Positions 42,290 through 53,483 of a stretch of DNA of 64,000 nt are shown here, piece by piece. Both the position numbers and the translations under genes were made by a program. Below the pieces are notes generated by a model. That model did not search any database. It saw only the letters and a program-made list of their open reading frames with translations, and was not told the origin of the DNA. This DNA comes from Massilia agilis (GTDB taxonomy: Bacteria > Pseudomonadota > Gammaproteobacteria > Burkholderiales > Burkholderiaceae_D), in the NCBI RefSeq assembly GCF_024756255.1, contig NZ_JANUHB010000001.1, forward strand, positions 496,001 through 560,000, written 5' to 3'. Each line of letters starts with the position of its first letter. Position 1 is the first letter of the stretch.

Positions 42290-42905
42290 TGGTGCAGAGA
42301 TTGCCGCGCCTGAAGGCAGGATCCTTCGCTGCGAGAAAATCGTCATTGAACGTGCCGAAGGTGCTGGCAGGCCGATGTTTTAGCCCGTCATAAAACGTGT
42401 CGATCACGTCCCGTGCGAAATCATGGCCGCGGGGACAGGCGGTAAGAACGGCCGCGCGCTCCTCCTCCGTAAAATCTTCGTATCCCCGTCCAGTCATGTC
42501 CATTCCCGCGCCCGCTTGCACCAGGCGGATCTCGGGATGCATGTGTTCGGGAATGCCGGGAGTCGTATGCAGCGCAATGGCCAGCCACACCTTCTCCACG
42601 TCGGCGGCCGCGATTCCGCGCCCACGCAAGAAATCACGCGCCGCGTTCGCGCCGTCCACCTCGAAGCGGAGCTGGCTCTCGTGGTAACGAGGCGTGATGC
42701 CGATATCGTGGAACATGGCGGCGGCGTACAGCAGCTCAGGGTCAAACTTCAGGCCCATGCGTTGCCCGATCATCGCGCCCCAATAGAAGACGCGCCGCGA
42801 GTGCTGGAACAGCATGTCGCTTTCGGTGTCACACACGAGCTGGGTAATGTCGCGCGCGATGCTACTGTCCGGCACCTTCACGCCCAACATCTCAGGGTTG
42901 CTCAT
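42264..42905 (-). CDS. HD-domain phosphohydrolase
   Basis: 213 residues from the ATG at 42905, 4 bp after the AhpD-like gene. HD motifs are H in QHSRRVFYWG, HD in AAMFHDIGITPRY, H in IALHTTPGIPEHMH and D in AGAGMDMTGRG. Such proteins are metal-dependent phosphohydrolases or, in some cases, cyanamide hydratase-like enzymes; the TPGIPEHMHPEI stretch resembles the latter group. The 3' end overlaps the sigma factor gene by 26 bp on the opposite strand. Specific substrate unknown. Confidence 0.85.
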   Translation of the reverse strand: MSNPEMLGVKVPDSSIARDITQLVCDTESDMLFQHSRRVFYWGAMIGQRMGLKFDPELLYAAAMFHDIGITPRYHESQLRFEVDGANAARDFLRGRGIAAADVEKVWLAIALHTTPGIPEHMHPEIRLVQAGAGMDMTGRGYEDFTEEERAAVLTACPRGHDFARDVIDTFYDGLKHRPASTFGTFNDDFLAAKDPAFRRGNLCTIILGSPWH

Positions 42906-42909
42906 CGCA

Positions 42910-43374
42910 TCACCGCCGCTCATGGCTGGCCACCGCTGCCGGGACTGCCCGGAAGCTGATCGCCATCCGGTTATAGGCATTCATCAGGCCAATCGCAATC
43001 GTAAGATCAGCCAACTGTTGTTGACCGAACACTGCGGCGGCCGCGCGATAGTCTTCGTCCGGAACACCCGTTTCTGCGACCAGGGTCACGGTCTCCGCCC
43101 AGGCAAGTGCCGCGCGTTCCGTTGCATCGAACAATGATCCGCCCTCGCGCCAGCCAGGAACGAGGACCAGCTTCTCGAGCGCGAGGCCCTCCTTCAAGAG
43201 GTCACGCGAGTGCATGTCGATGCAGTAGGCGCAGCCGTTAATCTGCGAAACGCGAAGATAGACCAGGTCGATCAGCAACTTCGGCAGTCCGCTTTGCAGG
43301 ATGTGGCCGTAGACCCCGCCCATTGCCTTCATGCCGGCCGGTGTGGCCGCGTTGTAATCCATGCGCTGCGTCAT
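42910..43374 (-). CDS. AhpD-like carboxymuconolactone decarboxylase family protein
   Basis: 154 residues from the ATG at 43374, which has AAAGGAG upstream. The CMD core has the redox motif CAYC in INGCAYCIDMHSRDLLKEG with the following His, as in AhpD alkyl hydroperoxidases. Downstream ALAWAETVTLVAETGVPDEDYRA is also typical. It probably reduces peroxides or acts as a small oxidoreductase. It is in a two-gene unit with the HD protein and divergent from the MocR regulator, which likely controls it. Confidence 0.9.
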   Translation of the reverse strand: MTQRMDYNAATPAGMKAMGGVYGHILQSGLPKLLIDLVYLRVSQINGCAYCIDMHSRDLLKEGLALEKLVLVPGWREGGSLFDATERAALAWAETVTLVAETGVPDEDYRAAAAVFGQQQLADLTIAIGLMNAYNRMAISFRAVPAAVASHERR

Positions 43375-43525
43375 TCGATATCTCCTTTCGGTGAGCGGCC
43401 ATCGCTCCATGCGATCGTGCCGGCTCGGGTTTGGTTCACGCGGTTGATTCCGCAGGCCACAGCTTGCGCCCGTGCGTGGCCCAAAAACAGTGCCAAGATT
43501 TGCGCGTTTCGATGTACCATGAACG

Positions 43526-44932
43526 ATGACTTCCCTTTCCATCGGTCTGGACCGCTCCAAGAAGACACCCCTGGCGACGCAGATCTACACTGCAGTGCGC
43601 GAGGCCATTGAATCAGGGAAGTTGGCGGCCAATGCAAAGCTGCCTTCCTGGCGCGACCTGGCCGCGCAACTGGGCGTCTCGCGTGGCACGGTGCGCATCG
43701 CCTATGAACGACTTATCGATGAGCAGCTGGCCGTAGGCTTGGGCGCGGCCGGCACGCGCGTGGCGCAGCGCCCGTCGCTGTCCAGTGCATCGGAATGGAC
43801 ACCGCGGCCATCAACGATGCTCGATCTCTTCCGCGACTTTGGCAAGCCGCCGCTGCCGTTCCAGATGGGCGTGCCCGCCCAGGATGCGTTTCCCTATAAG
43901 CTGTGGTCGCGCATCGTTACCCGCGAGGCCCGCCGCACTGCGCTGGCGGCGGTCAGCTACCCGGATCCCCGTGGCGAGCCCGATTTACGACGCGAAATCG
44001 CGGCCTATTTGGCCATTGCCCGTGGCATTCGATGCAGCCCGTCGCAGGTGCTGGTCACAGCCGGCTTTTCGGGAGCGCTCGGGCTGGCGATCCGCGGCCT
44101 CGGACTGGAAGGCAAGAAGGCCTGGGTCGAGGATCCCGGGTTCCCACTGACGCGCACCGCGCTGACATTGGCAGGGATGGCCACCGCGTCGGTCCCTGTG
44201 GACGATCAAGGACTGGATATCGCGGCCGGCATTGGTATCGCGGCCGATGCGGCCCTGGCTGTCGTCACCCCGGGCCAACAGGCGCCGCTTGGCGTCACGA
44301 TGTCGCTGGCCCGCCGGCTGGCATTGCTTGAATGGGCCCGCCGCAACGACGCCTGGATCGTCGAGGACGATTATTTGAGTGAGCTGCAGTTGGAAGGTCG
44401 GGCCGCCCCGGCCCTGGCGTCGCTCGACGACGGGCAAGTGCTTCACTGCGGCACATTCAGCAAGACGATCAGCCCGGCCTTGCGCCTGGGCTTCCTGGTC
44501 GTGCCGCCGGACATGGTGGCCCGCTTCGGCGACCTGGCAGCCTGCCTGGCGCCGGCGCCGGCCGCGACCATCCAATGCGCCGTCGCCAGTTTTCTGCGTG
44601 ACAGGCATTACCTTCGCCATCTGCGCCGCATGAAGCGGCTGTATGCCGCGCGCCGGCAGGCGCTGGTGCGCTGTTTGCGCGAGGTGGCCGCGGATGTGCT
44701 CGATGTGCAGGCGACGGCGGGCATGGCGGTGCTGGCACGGCTACGCACTCCCGTGTCGGACGTGGACCTTGCGCTGCGTGCACTGTCGTTCGGCCTTGCG
44801 CCAACACCGTTGTCCCCCTGGTATGCGCACGCCCCACAACCACGCGGTTTGCTGCTGGGCGTGACCAATGTGGACGAACGCCGCCTGGTTGTGGACTGCC
44901 AGCGGTTGGCCGAACTGGCGCGACAGGGCTGA
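43526..44932 (+). CDS. MocR/PdxR family regulator (GntR-aminotransferase fusion)
   Basis: 468 residues. The N-terminal GntR helix-turn-helix (residues 10-80) has ATQIYTAVREAIESGKLAANAKLPSWRDLAAQLGVSRGTVRIAYERL-type sequence. The rest is a class I aminotransferase fold that binds pyridoxal phosphate, with the lysine in CGTFSKTISPALRLGFLV and AWIVEDDYLSELQ. MocR proteins sense PLP, GABA or related amines and usually control a divergent neighbour, here the AhpD-like/HD pair. The 151-bp intergenic region has an ATCGC-N5-GCGAT inverted repeat near 43401-43415 as a weak operator candidate. Confidence 0.93.
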   Translation: MTSLSIGLDRSKKTPLATQIYTAVREAIESGKLAANAKLPSWRDLAAQLGVSRGTVRIAYERLIDEQLAVGLGAAGTRVAQRPSLSSASEWTPRPSTMLDLFRDFGKPPLPFQMGVPAQDAFPYKLWSRIVTREARRTALAAVSYPDPRGEPDLRREIAAYLAIARGIRCSPSQVLVTAGFSGALGLAIRGLGLEGKKAWVEDPGFPLTRTALTLAGMATASVPVDDQGLDIAAGIGIAADAALAVVTPGQQAPLGVTMSLARRLALLEWARRNDAWIVEDDYLSELQLEGRAAPALASLDDGQVLHCGTFSKTISPALRLGFLVVPPDMVARFGDLAACLAPAPAATIQCAVASFLRDRHYLRHLRRMKRLYAARRQALVRCLREVAADVLDVQATAGMAVLARLRTPVSDVDLALRALSFGLAPTPLSPWYAHAPQPRGLLLGVTNVDERRLVVDCQRLAELARQG

Positions 44933-44940
44933 ACCTGCTG

Positions 44941-46269
44941 CTACACGCCGCCGTGCGTGTTATTGCTGTCGTCCGGTGACGCCGCGCACTGCAGACCGTC
45001 GCCACGCCCGCACCATGCCAGCGTGGCGACCACCAGTGTCTGGACGCCCGTTTCCAAGGTCGGGTGAATTACCGGCGCAAAATATGGGCTGTGATTACTT
45101 GGGATCTTGCTGATTTCGCCGGCGGCCTTGGCCTTGGCGTACACCCCGGGGTCGACGCCACCCACGAACCAGAATACCGATGGGACGTGCCACTCCTGTC
45201 CAAACGATCCGAAATCTTCGCTTGCTGAAGTGGGTCCCGTTACGTGAACGCGGTCTGGCGAGAAATAGGCACGGAAGGCCTCGACGATGCGCTTGCTCGC
45301 ATCGGCATCGTTGGAGCCCATCGGATAGCTGTCCAATGGGGTTATTTCCGGCGGCTTGGGCGCGCCGGATGCTGCCGCCTCGGCATTGACGATCCGTTCA
45401 ATGGCCCCCAGTACACGCTTGCGCACGTTCTCGTCGTATGTTCGGACGTTCAGCTTGAGGATCGCTTCGTCCGGAATCACATTTTCCTTGGTCCCGGCCT
45501 GGAGTGCGCCGATCGTGACCACCGCCGCTTCGTTGGGGGAAAGTTCGCGTGACACGATGGTTTGCAGACGCAGCACCGTTGCGGCAGCCATCACCACCGG
45601 ATCGATGCTCGACTGTGGCATGGAGCCGTGGGCGCCCCGTCCGAACAGGCGGATCTGCAGGCTGTCGGCAGCGGAGGTGATGGTGCCGGTCCGGCCGCCG
45701 ATATCCCCTGCGCAGCCAACCATGACGTGCTGGCCAAGCACGACATCCGGCTTCGGAAACCGGGCAAACAAGCCGTCGTCGATCATCGCCCGCGCGCCTT
45801 CCGCCGTCTCCTCGCCCGGCTGGAACACTGCCAATAATGTCCCGCTCCAGGCATGGCGTGCCTGGGCCAGCACAGCGATTGCGCCCGCCAGCCAGGCCAC
45901 ATGCATGTCGTGTCCACAGGCATGCATCACGGGAACCGTTGCGCCATCGCGGTCCTGCGCGGTGATCGTGCTGGCATACGGCAAGCCCGTCATTTCGCGG
46001 ACCGGGAGCGCATCCATGTCGGCACGTAGCATCACGGTCGGGCCCGGGCCGTTGCGTAGCAAACCGACCACGCCGGTCTTGCCCACCCCGGTCGTGACGT
46101 CAAAGCCCGCGGCGCGCAGGCGATCCGCCGCCAGCGCCGCCGTCCTCGCTTCCTGCATCGACAATTCCGGATGAGCGTGCACATCGGTGTAGAGCGCCTC
46201 AAGTGCAGGAAGCAGGCCCTTGAGAGGTGAAAGGACGCCGTCGATGGCTTGCGTATGCTGGATATTCAT
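44941..46269 (-). CDS. M20D family amidohydrolase
   Basis: 442 residues from the ATG at 46269, with GGGAGGC upstream. The di-metal site is seen in MHACGHDMHVAWLAG and FQPGEETAEGARAM, and the dimerisation-domain His in GRGAHGSMPQSS. These mark the M20D group of hippurate/IAA-amino acid/N-acyl amino acid hydrolases. A C-terminal tail of about 25 residues is unconserved. No signal peptide, so cytosolic. It converges on the MocR gene with 8 bp between stops. Confidence 0.93.
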   Translation of the reverse strand: MNIQHTQAIDGVLSPLKGLLPALEALYTDVHAHPELSMQEARTAALAADRLRAAGFDVTTGVGKTGVVGLLRNGPGPTVMLRADMDALPVREMTGLPYASTITAQDRDGATVPVMHACGHDMHVAWLAGAIAVLAQARHAWSGTLLAVFQPGEETAEGARAMIDDGLFARFPKPDVVLGQHVMVGCAGDIGGRTGTITSAADSLQIRLFGRGAHGSMPQSSIDPVVMAAATVLRLQTIVSRELSPNEAAVVTIGALQAGTKENVIPDEAILKLNVRTYDENVRKRVLGAIERIVNAEAAASGAPKPPEITPLDSYPMGSNDADASKRIVEAFRAYFSPDRVHVTGPTSASEDFGSFGQEWHVPSVFWFVGGVDPGVYAKAKAAGEISKIPSNHSPYFAPVIHPTLETGVQTLVVATLAWCGRGDGLQCAASPDDSNNTHGGV

Positions 46270-46338
46270 CACGCCTCCCGATCACGGAGATGCGATCCAG
46301 TATAGCCCTTGCCGCCGGCGTGCCCGATTACAAAGGTA

Positions 46339-46989
46339 CTAGCGCCCGCGCGGTACCCGCGGCAACTGCCACTTGCGCCGAAGGGCGAGCATGCGAATCG
46401 CGAAACAGAGGAAGGCGCCGACCAGCGCGACTGCCGTGGTCGGCAACGACAACAAGTAGCCCACCACCACGACCATGGCGCCAGCCAGCGCGGCCACGGC
46501 GTAGATCTCGGCTCGCAACACGGCGGGCACTTCATTGAGCAGCACGTCGCGCACGATACCGCCGCCGATGCCGGTGACCATCCCGAGGACGGCAGCCATC
46601 ACGGGGTTGAGGTCGAACGCCAGTGCCTTTTGTGTGCCGGCAACTGCGAACAGGGCCAGGCCCGCGGCATCGAACACAAGGACGGAATCATGCACTTTCT
46701 CGATTGCGGCATGCCAAAAGAAGGTCATGGTGCCGGCGAACAGGGCCACCACGAGGTACCGCCAGTCGCTGATGGCAGCAGGCGGCGTGGCGCCAATCAA
46801 CAGGTCGCGCGCGATCCCTCCGGAACTGGCCGCAGCAAAGGACAGGACGACGATCCCGAAGAAATCGAGCCCGCGTTTGACACCCGCCAGCGCGCCACTG
46901 AGCGCAAACACAAACGTGCCTCCCAGGTCCAGCACGAAAACCAGCGTCTTCAGGGCACCGGCGGAGGCAATCATCCATTGGTTCAACAC
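46339..46989 (-). CDS. TRIC/UPF0126 family membrane protein (YicG-like)
   Basis: 216 residues from the GTG at 46989, chosen because AAGGA precedes it and the frame then matches the family N-terminus; longer frames run into the repeat region. Seven membrane helices and two glycine-rich repeats (SGGIARDLLIG and IGGGIVRDVLLNEVP) are the UPF0126 hallmark. Bacterial members of this fold form trimeric intracellular cation (TRIC) channels that pass K+. Its position next to the potassium block is notable, but it lies outside the tRNA-Cys boundary. Confidence 0.88.
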   Translation of the reverse strand: MLNQWMIASAGALKTLVFVLDLGGTFVFALSGALAGVKRGLDFFGIVVLSFAAASSGGIARDLLIGATPPAAISDWRYLVVALFAGTMTFFWHAAIEKVHDSVLVFDAAGLALFAVAGTQKALAFDLNPVMAAVLGMVTGIGGGIVRDVLLNEVPAVLRAEIYAVAALAGAMVVVVGYLLSLPTTAVALVGAFLCFAIRMLALRRKWQLPRVPRGR

Positions 46990-47091
46990 GTACGTTCCTT
47001 CAGAATCGACATCGCATGCAGTATAGCCAACTATGGCAGCTTCCTTAGAGAAGGCCGAAGCTGGGGTGCAGTGGACGCGTGGCGGGAATTC

Positions 47092-47168
47092 GGGGGGCAC
47101 AGTGAGGTGCACCTCACCGTTCGCGCGGTGTGCCCCCAAAACGAAACGGGCCCCACTCGGGGCCCGTT
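47092..47168. repeat. Nested palindromes and hairpin at the left edge of the potassium block
   Basis: A 9-bp inverted repeat (GGGGGCACA at 47093-47101, TGTGCCCCC at 47129-47137) encloses a perfect 16-bp palindrome (GTGAGGTGCACCTCAC, 47102-47117). A second hairpin, AACGGGCCCC/GGGGCCCGTT (47145-47168), follows. The same elements in diverged form lie next to the intact tRNA-Cys at 60251-60315. No gene is seen in 46990-47320. Confidence 0.8.
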
Positions 47169-47175
47169 CTGATTC

Positions 47176-47220
47176 TGGAGGCGAGGACGGGAATCGAACC
47201 CGTCTAGACGGCTTTGCAGG
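47176..47220 (-). pseudogene. tRNA-Cys 3' half remnant (candidate attachment site)
   Basis: These 45 bases are identical to 60327-60371, the 3' half of the intact tRNA-Cys up to the anticodon loop. The 5' half is missing: the following bases match only loosely for 8 positions and then diverge. This is the usual scar of an element that integrated into a tRNA gene at the anticodon loop. Confidence 0.85.
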
Positions 47221-47320
47221 GCGTTGCAGCCCTTTAAAATCAATCACTTGCGATAGCACCTCAGTTAACACCTCACGAGCTCGCTCAAATAACCACATGA
47301 GCTCGCGCAAAACGGGCGGT
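47221..47320. other. Left end of the potassium block, no gene
   Basis: Between the tRNA remnant and the kdpE stop. It has repeated CACCTCA and GAGCTCGC words on an AT-richer background, which could be integrase arm sites or a terminator region, but nothing certain. Confidence 0.3.
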
Positions 47321-48016
47321 TCACGGAAGCTGCAGGCGGTAGCCAACACCCGTTTCCGTGATCATGAAACGGGGCTGCGCCGGGTCGTCTTCCAGCTTGT
47401 GGCGCAGGTGCCCCATGTAGATGCGCAGATAGTGCGCGTGCTCGGACTGGTTCGGACCCCAGACCGCGCGTAGCAGCTGGGGTGTGGTCAGGACCTTGCC
47501 TGCATTACCGACGAGGACTGCGAGCAGCCGGTGTTCTGTCGGGGTCAGCCGCACCACCACACCCGCCTTGGTGACGCGGCGATTCTGCAAGTCGACGGTC
47601 ACGTCGCCAAAGCTGATGCGGCCGGCATCGTCGGCCGCGGGCGAGCGCTGGCGCCGCTGCGATGCCCGCACACGCGCCAGCAGCTCGCCCACCCCGAACG
47701 GTTTGGTGAGATAGTCGTCGGCGCCCGCATCGAGCGCACGGATCTTTTCTACTTCGTTGACGCGGGCCGACAGCACGATGACCGGAACCGCCGACCACCT
47801 GCGCAGTTCGGCGATGAAGTCGACGCCGTCGCCATCGGGCAGACCGAGGTCGAGGATGACCAGGTCTGGCTTTCGGGTGCCGGCGTCCATCAGGCCGCGC
47901 CGGTAGCCGTCCGCTTCGTGCACGTGCCACCCCTCGTGCTCCAGCGCACCCCGGACAAAACGGCGGATATGCGGTTCATCCTCCACCAGCAGCGTTACAC
48001 TCGCAAGATCAGTCAC
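47321..48016 (-). CDS. kdpE: KdpE, response regulator of potassium uptake
   Basis: 231 residues from the GTG at 48016, which overlaps the kdpD stop (GTGACTGA). The receiver domain has the acidic pair in LLVEDEP, phospho-acceptor D56 in DLVILDLGLPDGDG, and the lysine in DDYLTKPFG. An OmpR-type winged helix follows (residues 130-230) with RLTPTEHRLLAVLV and AHYLRIYMGHLRHKLEDDP. It receives phosphate from KdpD and activates kdp transcription under potassium limitation. It is the last gene of the kdp unit, 100 bp from the tRNA-Cys remnant. Confidence 0.97.
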   Translation of the reverse strand: MTDLASVTLLVEDEPHIRRFVRGALEHEGWHVHEADGYRRGLMDAGTRKPDLVILDLGLPDGDGVDFIAELRRWSAVPVIVLSARVNEVEKIRALDAGADDYLTKPFGVGELLARVRASQRRQRSPAADDAGRISFGDVTVDLQNRRVTKAGVVVRLTPTEHRLLAVLVGNAGKVLTTPQLLRAVWGPNQSEHAHYLRIYMGHLRHKLEDDPAQPRFMITETGVGYRLQLP

Positions 48017-50738
48017 GCTCTTCCTCGCGCTCTTCCTCGTTTTCCAACTCGTCATCCAGTGCCGGCATGGCAGGCGGCATCCCCAGCGGAAGCGTGAACA
48101 GGAACGCCGCCCCGCCCTCCGGACGCGCGCTGGCCCCGATCGTACCGCCATGGGCCTCCACGATCGCTCGGCAAATGGCCAGGCCCAGACCTACGCCCGG
48201 CTTGGCCGACTCACGCTCGCCCCGCGTGAACTTCTCGAAAATTGCCTCTTCCTGCCCAGGCGGCAGGCCGGGCCCGTTATCTTCCACGAGGATGTTCAGC
48301 CACACCCCGTGCAGTTGAGCCGACAGCGTCAACGTACTGCCCGGCGGCGTATATTTTCCCGCATTCTCCAGCAAGTTGCAGAGCACGCGCTCGATCAGCA
48401 CGGCGTCGAACCGCACCAGCGGCAGGTCGGCCGGCACACGCGTGACGACCTGATGCCCGGACAGCGCAAAGCGGCAGGCGCGCAGCGCGCTCCCGACCAC
48501 CTCTTCGATCGGCTGCCACTGCAGGTTCAGCTTCACTTCGCCGCTCTGGATACGCGCCATGTCGAGCAGGTTCGAGACCATCGTACTCATGCGCGTCGCC
48601 TCGTCGCGCAGCGCCTGCGTCATCTGGCGCTGCTGCTCCGACAACGAGGGCGCGGACACTGCGAGCGATTCGGCCAGCGCCACCAGCGACGTCAACGGCG
48701 TGCGCAAATCGTGCGAGAGCGCCGCCAGCAGCGAGTTGCGCAGCCGCTCGGACTCGATCCGGATGAGCGCGTCCTGCGCGACGTCGATGTAGTGCACGCG
48801 TTCGAGCGCGATGGCGGCCAGCGCGCCAAATGTGTCGAGCTGGCGCCGCAGCTCCGGCACCAGCAGCCAGCGCGGTTCGTCCGATTCGAGGGCCAGCACG
48901 CCGCGCGTGCGCATGGGCGCGATCAACGGCAGGTAGAACACGCCGCTGGCCGGCAAGGTGTCAGTTCCCATGCCGGCGTTGGTCGCATGGTCATAGGCCC
49001 ACTGTGCGATCCCGAGATCGACCGCGACAGCAACGTCCTCGGCGGACGCGAGCTGCAAGCGGCCCTCGGCGTCCGGCAGCAGCAATACTGTGCGGGCGCC
49101 GAACGAAGACTGGATTGTCTCGCGTGTCGCTTCATGGATCTGCTCCGTCTGCAGGACACCGGACAGCGCGCGCGCAAACTCGTACAAGGCGCGCACACGT
49201 GCCTCACGCTGGGACGCGACCCGTGCCTGGAAGCGCAGGCCGGCCGTCAGGTGGCCCGTGATGAGGCCCACGGCGAGCATGACGGTGAAGGTGACCAGGT
49301 ATTGGAAGTCCGAGATCGCGAAGGTGAAGCGCGGCTGGACGAAGAAAAAATCGAAGCACGCCACGCCGACACAAGTCGCGGTGACCGACGGGCCGCGGCC
49401 CCAGCGCACGGCCACCAGCAGCACCACGAGCAGGAACAGCATGGCGATGTTAGCCAGGTCGAGATAAGCGATCGTGGGAGTGGCGGCCAGCGCCATGCCG
49501 AGGGCTGCCAGCGCCGCCCACAGGTGATCAAGCTTGCGCTGGTGGCTGCCGATGACTGCCAGCCGCCGGGGCGGGGCAACGGCGGCACCACTGTCGTTTG
49601 ATTCCGCGACCTCAATCAGGTCGATGTCCGGCGCAAGGCGCGCGAAACTGCGGCTTCGCGCCTGGCGCCACGGCCACGCGCGGGGATCACGCCCGATGGC
49701 GATCTTCGACAGGTTGTGGCTGCGCGCATACTCGACTGCGGCTACGGCGAATTCGGCGCCGGGCAGGACGGCCGTGATGGCGCCGAGCTCTTGCGCCAGC
49801 TTGAGCGCCTTCAAGGTCGCTTCCCGCGCAGCCGCCGGCAGACGCTGCAAGGCCGGGGTTTCAACATACACGGCGTGCCAGTCCGCGCCCAGTTGCCCGG
49901 CCAGCCGCGCCGCGCTGCGCACGACGCGCTCGGCGTCGGCTCCCGGGCCGATACAGGCCAGCAGCGCGCAGCCCGTCTTCCAGACCGTATCGATCGACTT
50001 TTCGACCCGGTACGCGCGCACGTCGTCCTCGATGCGGTCGGCGGTGCGGCGCAGCGCCAGTTCGCGCAGCGCGATCAGGTTCCCCTTGCGGAAGAAGTTC
50101 AGGGTGGCGCGCTCGGCCTGTGGGGCCTGGTACACCTTCCCCATCTTCAGCCGTGCCAGCAGTTCGTCGGCCGGCAGGTCCACCAGCACGACCTCGTTGG
50201 CGGCGTCGAACACGGTGTCAGGCACGGTCTCGGACACGCGCACGCCGGTGATGCCGCCGACCACGTCGTTCAGGCTTTCGAGGTGCTGCACGTTCACCGT
50301 CGTGAACACGTCGATGCCGGCGTCGAGCAGCTCTTCGATGTCCTGCCATCGCTTCGGGTGGCGCGACCCCGGCACATTGGAATGGGCCAGTTCGTCGACC
50401 AGCACCAGTTCCGGATGGCGCTGCAGCGCGGTGTCGATGTCGAACTCGGTCAAGGCCTTGCCCCGGTAGTCGACGGTTTTGCGCGGCAGGACCTCGAGCC
50501 CCTTGAGCAAGGATTCGGTCTCGGCACGGCCATGGGTTTCGACCACGCCGACCAACACGGTACGGCCGGCGGCCTGGAGTTCGCGCGCCGCCAGCAGCAT
50601 GGCGTAGGTTTTGCCCACGCCGGCCGACGCGCCAAAATACACGCGCAGCTTGCCGCGCGCGGCCCGGCGCTCCTGCGCCTGCACCTGCGCGAGCCAGGCG
50701 TCCGGATCGCGCCGCTGTTCGTCGGTCGGAAGAATCAT
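48009..50738 (-). CDS. kdpD: KdpD, osmosensitive potassium-sensing histidine kinase
   Basis: 909 residues, the full family length. The N-terminal KdpD domain has Walker A GASAGVGKTYAML and VDELAHSNVPGSRHPKRW; a Usp-like domain follows (about 250-370), then four membrane helices (about 400-500), a GAF domain and the kinase core. The phospho-acceptor His is in ALSHDLRTPLTSL, and ATP-binding boxes are LLENAGKYTPPGS, VEDNGPGLPPG and GVGLGLAICRAIVEAHGG. It phosphorylates KdpE when K+ is scarce. It starts 9 bp after kdpC. Confidence 0.97.
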   Translation of the reverse strand: MILPTDEQRRDPDAWLAQVQAQERRAARGKLRVYFGASAGVGKTYAMLLAARELQAAGRTVLVGVVETHGRAETESLLKGLEVLPRKTVDYRGKALTEFDIDTALQRHPELVLVDELAHSNVPGSRHPKRWQDIEELLDAGIDVFTTVNVQHLESLNDVVGGITGVRVSETVPDTVFDAANEVVLVDLPADELLARLKMGKVYQAPQAERATLNFFRKGNLIALRELALRRTADRIEDDVRAYRVEKSIDTVWKTGCALLACIGPGADAERVVRSAARLAGQLGADWHAVYVETPALQRLPAAAREATLKALKLAQELGAITAVLPGAEFAVAAVEYARSHNLSKIAIGRDPRAWPWRQARSRSFARLAPDIDLIEVAESNDSGAAVAPPRRLAVIGSHQRKLDHLWAALAALGMALAATPTIAYLDLANIAMLFLLVVLLVAVRWGRGPSVTATCVGVACFDFFFVQPRFTFAISDFQYLVTFTVMLAVGLITGHLTAGLRFQARVASQREARVRALYEFARALSGVLQTEQIHEATRETIQSSFGARTVLLLPDAEGRLQLASAEDVAVAVDLGIAQWAYDHATNAGMGTDTLPASGVFYLPLIAPMRTRGVLALESDEPRWLLVPELRRQLDTFGALAAIALERVHYIDVAQDALIRIESERLRNSLLAALSHDLRTPLTSLVALAESLAVSAPSLSEQQRQMTQALRDEATRMSTMVSNLLDMARIQSGEVKLNLQWQPIEEVVGSALRACRFALSGHQVVTRVPADLPLVRFDAVLIERVLCNLLENAGKYTPPGSTLTLSAQLHGVWLNILVEDNGPGLPPGQEEAIFEKFTRGERESAKPGVGLGLAICRAIVEAHGGTIGASARPEGGAAFLFTLPLGMPPAMPALDDELENEEEREEERD

Positions 50739-50747
50739 GCGCTCATC

Positions 50748-51332
50748 TTACTCCGGCCGCGCAACCTTATGGTCAAGCGCAAGGTTGAGCGCCAGGACGT
50801 TAATGCGCGGCTCGCCAAACAGCCCGAGCACGCGGTCCTGGCGCTGCGCGTCAATCAGCGCGCGCACCTGCTGTTCCGGGATGTTGCGGGCCAGTGCCAC
50901 CCGGTGCACCTGGTATTGCGCGGCCGCCAGGCTGATCTCGGGATCGAGCCCGCTGGCCGAGGCGGTCACCAGGTCGACCGGGACCGGCGCCCGGTTCGCG
51001 GGATCGGCCCTCTTCAATGCGGCGACCCGTTCCTTGACGGTGTCGGTGAGCGCTGGGTTGGTCGGCCCAAGGTTCGATCCGCCCGAGCCGGCGGCGTTGT
51101 AGGGCATGGGCGCGGTCGCCGACGGCCGGCCCCAGAAGTAGCCCGGTGCGCTGAACGGCTGCCCGATGAGGGTCGATCCCACCGGCTTGCCGCCCACATC
51201 GGCCAGGCTGCCTTCGGCCTGGTGGGGGAACGCAACGTGGCTGACGCCGGTGACCACCGCTGGATACAGCAAGCCGCAGAGCACCGTGAGCGCGCCGAAC
51301 AGGACGGCCGCGGGACGAAGAATGGAAGACAT
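50748..51332 (-). CDS. kdpC: KdpC, accessory subunit of the Kdp ATPase
   Basis: 194 residues with one N-terminal membrane helix ([20 protein letters not shown]). Conserved KdpC segments are [33 protein letters not shown] and [15 protein letters not shown]. The periplasmic domain helps K+ access to KdpA and stabilises the complex. It follows kdpB by 12 bp. Confidence 0.97.
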   Translation of the reverse strand: MSSILRPAAVLFGALTVLCGLLYPAVVTGVSHVAFPHQAEGSLADVGGKPVGSTLIGQPFSAPGYFWGRPSATAPMPYNAAGSGGSNLGPTNPALTDTVKERVAALKRADPANRAPVPVDLVTASASGLDPEISLAAAQYQVHRVALARNIPEQQVRALIDAQRQDRVLGLFGEPRINVLALNLALDHKVARPE

Positions 51333-51344
51333 GATGGACTCCTT

Positions 51345-53453
<2,109 letters not shown>

Positions 53454-53483
53454 GATGAGTACTCCGGTCCGTTTTATTCGTTT

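Noticed and set aside
43375..43525. An ECF41 promoter before the AhpD-like gene
   Set aside because: No TGTCACA or close variant with a CGTC at 16 bp is present on either strand in this region.
47176..47220. A functional second tRNA-Cys
   Set aside because: Only the 3' half is present; the acceptor 5' strand, D-arm and half of the anticodon stem are missing.
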